A stretch of 64,000 nucleotides of DNA from positions 248,001-312,000 of the forward strand of contig NZ_JAAAKW010000003.1 in NCBI RefSeq assembly GCF_009905615.1, written 5' to 3'. A program made the translations under genes and the position numbers. This DNA is from Pseudomonas sp. SLFW (GTDB taxonomy: Bacteria > Pseudomonadota > Gammaproteobacteria > Pseudomonadales > Pseudomonadaceae). Below the pieces are notes generated by a model. It did not search any database. It had not been told where the DNA came from and saw only the letters and a program-made list of their open reading frames with translations. Shown here piece after piece: positions 61,758-64,000 of the stretch; the stretch's first letter is position 1, and each line of letters starts with the position of its first letter.

Positions 61758-64000
61758 TCAGCCGGGCACGTGAGTGCGGCGAATACGCGTGTGCCAGACG
61801 TGCCGGGAGGCACGGCTCAAGCGATCGAGATAGAGGTACACCACCGGCGTGGTGAACAGCGTCAGCACCTGGCTCAACACCAGGCCCCCGGCGATGGCCA
61901 CCCCCAGTGGCTTGCGCAGATCGGCGTCGCCGCCACTGCCGAGCGCCAACGGCAAGGCGCCGAAAAACGCCGCGAGTGTGGTCATCATGATGGGCCGGAA
62001 ACGCATGCGGCAGGCTTCGATGATCGCCTGCTCCGGCGGCAGATGACGGTCTCGCTCGGCCATCAGCGCGAAGTCGATCATCATGATCGCGTTCTTTTTG
62101 ACGATGCCGATCAACAGCAGAATGCCGATCAGCGCGATCACCGTCAGCTGCATGTTCACCGCCTTGAGCAATAACAGCGCCCCTACCCCGGCCGATGGCA
62201 AGGTCGAGAGGATGGTCAGCGGGTGGATGTAGCTCTCGTACAGCACGCCCAAGACGATATAGACCGCCAGCAACGCTGCCGCGATCAGCCAGGGCATGCT
62301 CGCGGCGAGGGCCGCATAGGCTTGAGCGGTGCCCGCGAAACCGTATTGCACGTCGCGGGGCATGCCGACCTTGTCCACCGCGTTGTTGATCGCCACGGTC
62401 GCCTGATCCAGCGAAACACCGTCCTGCAAGTTGAAGGCAATGGTACTGGTGGCCGACTGGCCCTGGTGCGCGACGGCCAGCGGCGCGTTGTCCGGGCTGA
62501 AGGTGGCGAAGGCGGTCAGCGGCACTTGCTGGTTGTCGCTGTTGATCACGTACATGCGGTCGAGCATGGTCGGGTCGCGGGTGTAGAACGGGTCCAGGCC
62601 CATGACCACGTGGTATTGGTTGAGGGTTTTGTAGAGGGTCGCCACCTGGCGCTGGCTGTAGGCGTTGTTCAGCAGGTTGTCGATGTCGGTGACGCTCACG
62701 CCCAGCCGGCTCGCTGCGGCGCGGTCGATGTGCAGCTTGAGTTCTTGCCCGCCGGTTTGCGCATCGGAGTCGATGCCCGTCAGTTCCGGCAAGGCGCGTA
62801 ACGCAGTCTCGACCTTCGGTTCCCACTGGCGCAACACGTCGAGGTCGTCCGCCTGAAGGCTGAACTGGTACGTGGCGTTGGCGCTGCGCCCGCCGACGCG
62901 AATGTCTTCCGCCGGGGTCAGGAACACCTGAATCCCCGCTGACGTGTTATTCGCTTTGGTAAGACGGTTGGCGATCACTGCCGCGCTGCTGGTGCGCTGG
63001 GTGTAATCCTTGAGCCTCACGAAGAAGTCACCGGTGTTGCGCGAGCCTGCCCGCCCGCTGCCGGTGGACGACATCACGGCTTCAACGTCCGGGTCCGCCG
63101 CCAGATCGTGTGCGATCTTCATCAGGTACGGCTTGAGCGCCTGAAACGAAATGTTCTGGTCGGCCCGCACCGCGCCCATCAACACCCCGGTGTCCTGGGC
63201 CGGAAAGAAACCCTTCGGCACCGTGGCGTACAGGTACACATTGAGCACCACGGTCAGCAGCAGGCTGAACAGGGTCAGCAGCCGGTGACGCAGGACCCAG
63301 CCCAGCGCCGTGATGTACGCACCTTGCATTCGGGCCAGTCCGGCTTCGATCCAGCGATACAGCCGCGGCTCAGAGGCATCGTGGGCCGGTTGGCGCAACA
63401 GCAACACGCACAGCACGGGCGTCAGGCTCAGGGACACGATCATCGACAGCCCCAGCGCGATGCTCAACGTCACGGCGAACTCACGAAACAGCCGCCCGAC
63501 GATGCTGCCCATCAGCAGAATCGGGATGAACACCGCGATCAGCGACAGGGTCATCGACAGCACCGTGAAGCCCACTTCCCGGGTCCCCATCAGCGCTGCA
63601 CGCAGCGGGCGCATGCCCATTTCCTGGTAACGGGCAATGTTTTCCAGCACCACAATGGCGTCGTCCACCACAAAACCGGTGCAGATGATCAGCGCCATCA
63701 GCGACAGGTTGTCGAGGCTGTAGCCCAACAAATACATCAGCGAGCAGGTGCCGATCAGCGACACCGGCAACACCACGGCCGGGATCAGCGTCGCCCGCAC
63801 GTTGCGCAGGAACACGAAGACCACGGCGATCACCAGCAGCGTGGCGATCAGCAGGGTTTCCTCGGTGTCGTGCAGAGACGAGCGCACCGTCGGGCCACGG
63901 TCGATGACGCTGATCAATTGCACGTCGCCGGGGATTTCGCGCTGCAACTCGGGAAGCAGCGCCTTGATCCGGTCGATGGTCTGCAACATATTCGCGCCCG
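61758..64000 (-). CDS. muxC: RND efflux permease (MdtC/MuxC-like), C-terminal part
   Basis: The frame runs off the right edge, so the first third (about 290 residues) is missing; ~747 remain. Visible are the membrane segments RSSLHDTEETLLIATLLVIA, FVVDDAIVVLENIARYQEMG (proton-relay Asp pair in TM4), FPAQDTGVLMGAVRADQNIS and PSAGVGALLLLKAVNMQLTV. The end (FTTPVVYLYLDRLSRASRHV) is typical of MdtC/MuxC. It pumps drugs with a partner permease (MuxB) that should be encoded further right. Confidence 0.88.
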   Translation of the reverse strand, partial: GANMLQTIDRIKALLPELQREIPGDVQLISVIDRGPTVRSSLHDTEETLLIATLLVIAVVFVFLRNVRATLIPAVVLPVSLIGTCSLMYLLGYSLDNLSLMALIICTGFVVDDAIVVLENIARYQEMGMRPLRAALMGTREVGFTVLSMTLSLIAVFIPILLMGSIVGRLFREFAVTLSIALGLSMIVSLSLTPVLCVLLLRQPAHDASEPRLYRWIEAGLARMQGAYITALGWVLRHRLLTLFSLLLTVVLNVYLYATVPKGFFPAQDTGVLMGAVRADQNISFQALKPYLMKIAHDLAADPDVEAVMSSTGSGRAGSRNTGDFFVRLKDYTQRTSSAAVIANRLTKANNTSAGIQVFLTPAEDIRVGGRSANATYQFSLQADDLDVLRQWEPKVETALRALPELTGIDSDAQTGGQELKLHIDRAAASRLGVSVTDIDNLLNNAYSQRQVATLYKTLNQYHVVMGLDPFYTRDPTMLDRMYVINSDNQQVPLTAFATFSPDNAPLAVAHQGQSATSTIAFNLQDGVSLDQATVAINNAVDKVGMPRDVQYGFAGTAQAYAALAASMPWLIAAALLAVYIVLGVLYESYIHPLTILSTLPSAGVGALLLLKAVNMQLTVIALIGILLLIGIVKKNAIMMIDFALMAERDRHLPPEQAIIEACRMRFRPIMMTTLAAFFGALPLALGSGGDADLRKPLGVAIAGGLVLSQVLTLFTTPVVYLYLDRLSRASRHVWHTRIRRTHVPG

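Noticed and set aside
1..64000. tRNA or rRNA genes
   Set aside because: I saw no cloverleaf-like or rRNA-like stretch in the gaps, including at the prophage end; a transposable phage does not need a tRNA attachment site.

Overview
The window reads as a piece of a Pseudomonas chromosome, most likely from the fluorescens/syringae side of the genus. This rests on GC-rich coding, an OprD-type porin start, Pseudomonas-style REP/REPIN repeats and a MuxC/OpmB-like efflux pair. No tool was run: all names come from reading the translations and motifs.

Positions 1-20266 are the right-hand part of a transposable (Mu-like) prophage. It is mosaic. The head genes are Mu-like (portal, F-like, G-like, I-like protease) but use a lambda-type decoration protein and capsid. 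Next come Mu gp36/37/38-like genes, sheath, tube, tail-assembly chaperone with an overlapping frame, and tape measure. A P2-type baseplate/fibre block follows (U, X, D, V, W, J, I, H, Tfa), then a com gene overlapping a cytosine methyltransferase. Three of these genes (F-like, protease, methyltransferase) carry single-base frame shifts. Four cargo-like genes interrupt the phage order (1906-2304, 8432-8692, 8779-9066, 14243-14710). A 19-bp motif, CTTTAA-N5-ATTAAAAG, recurs upstream of three phage gene blocks. The phage ends at about 20266 inside an OprD-family porin gene, leaving only its first ~85 codons; the terminal sequence resembles the Mu right end.

Positions 20.5-50.6 kb form a dense run of catabolic modules, each with its own regulator. 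(a) 21.0-28.4 kb: aldehyde dehydrogenase, MocR regulator, VOC protein, homoserine-dehydrogenase-like enzyme, class I glutamine amidotransferase, class II aldolase and DapA-like lyase, of unknown substrate. (b) 28.7-34.6 kb: a complete L-rhamnonate route (transporter, RhmD-like dehydratase, HpaI-like aldolase, AldA-like lactaldehyde dehydrogenase) with a LysR regulator. (c) 34.8-38.0 kb: transporter plus class II aldolase with a divergent LysR gene. (d) 38.1-40.3 kb: tautomerase, LysR regulator and a DNA glycosylase. (e) 40.4-46.7 kb: aldolase, HpaH-like hydratase, FAH-family enzyme and amidohydrolase, opposite RidA, IclR and a transporter. (f) 46.9-52.3 kb: IclR, iron alcohol dehydrogenase, MmsA-like dehydrogenase and an MHS transporter.

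Positions 52.4-64 kb hold more general genes: a small acidic protein, exonuclease III, a membrane protein with a sorbosone-dehydrogenase-like lipoprotein, an AcoR-like sigma54 activator divergent from a flavin monooxygenase with a recognisable -24/-12 promoter, a four-unit 151-bp REPIN-like tandem array, and the end of a MuxC/OpmB-type RND efflux operon running off the right edge.
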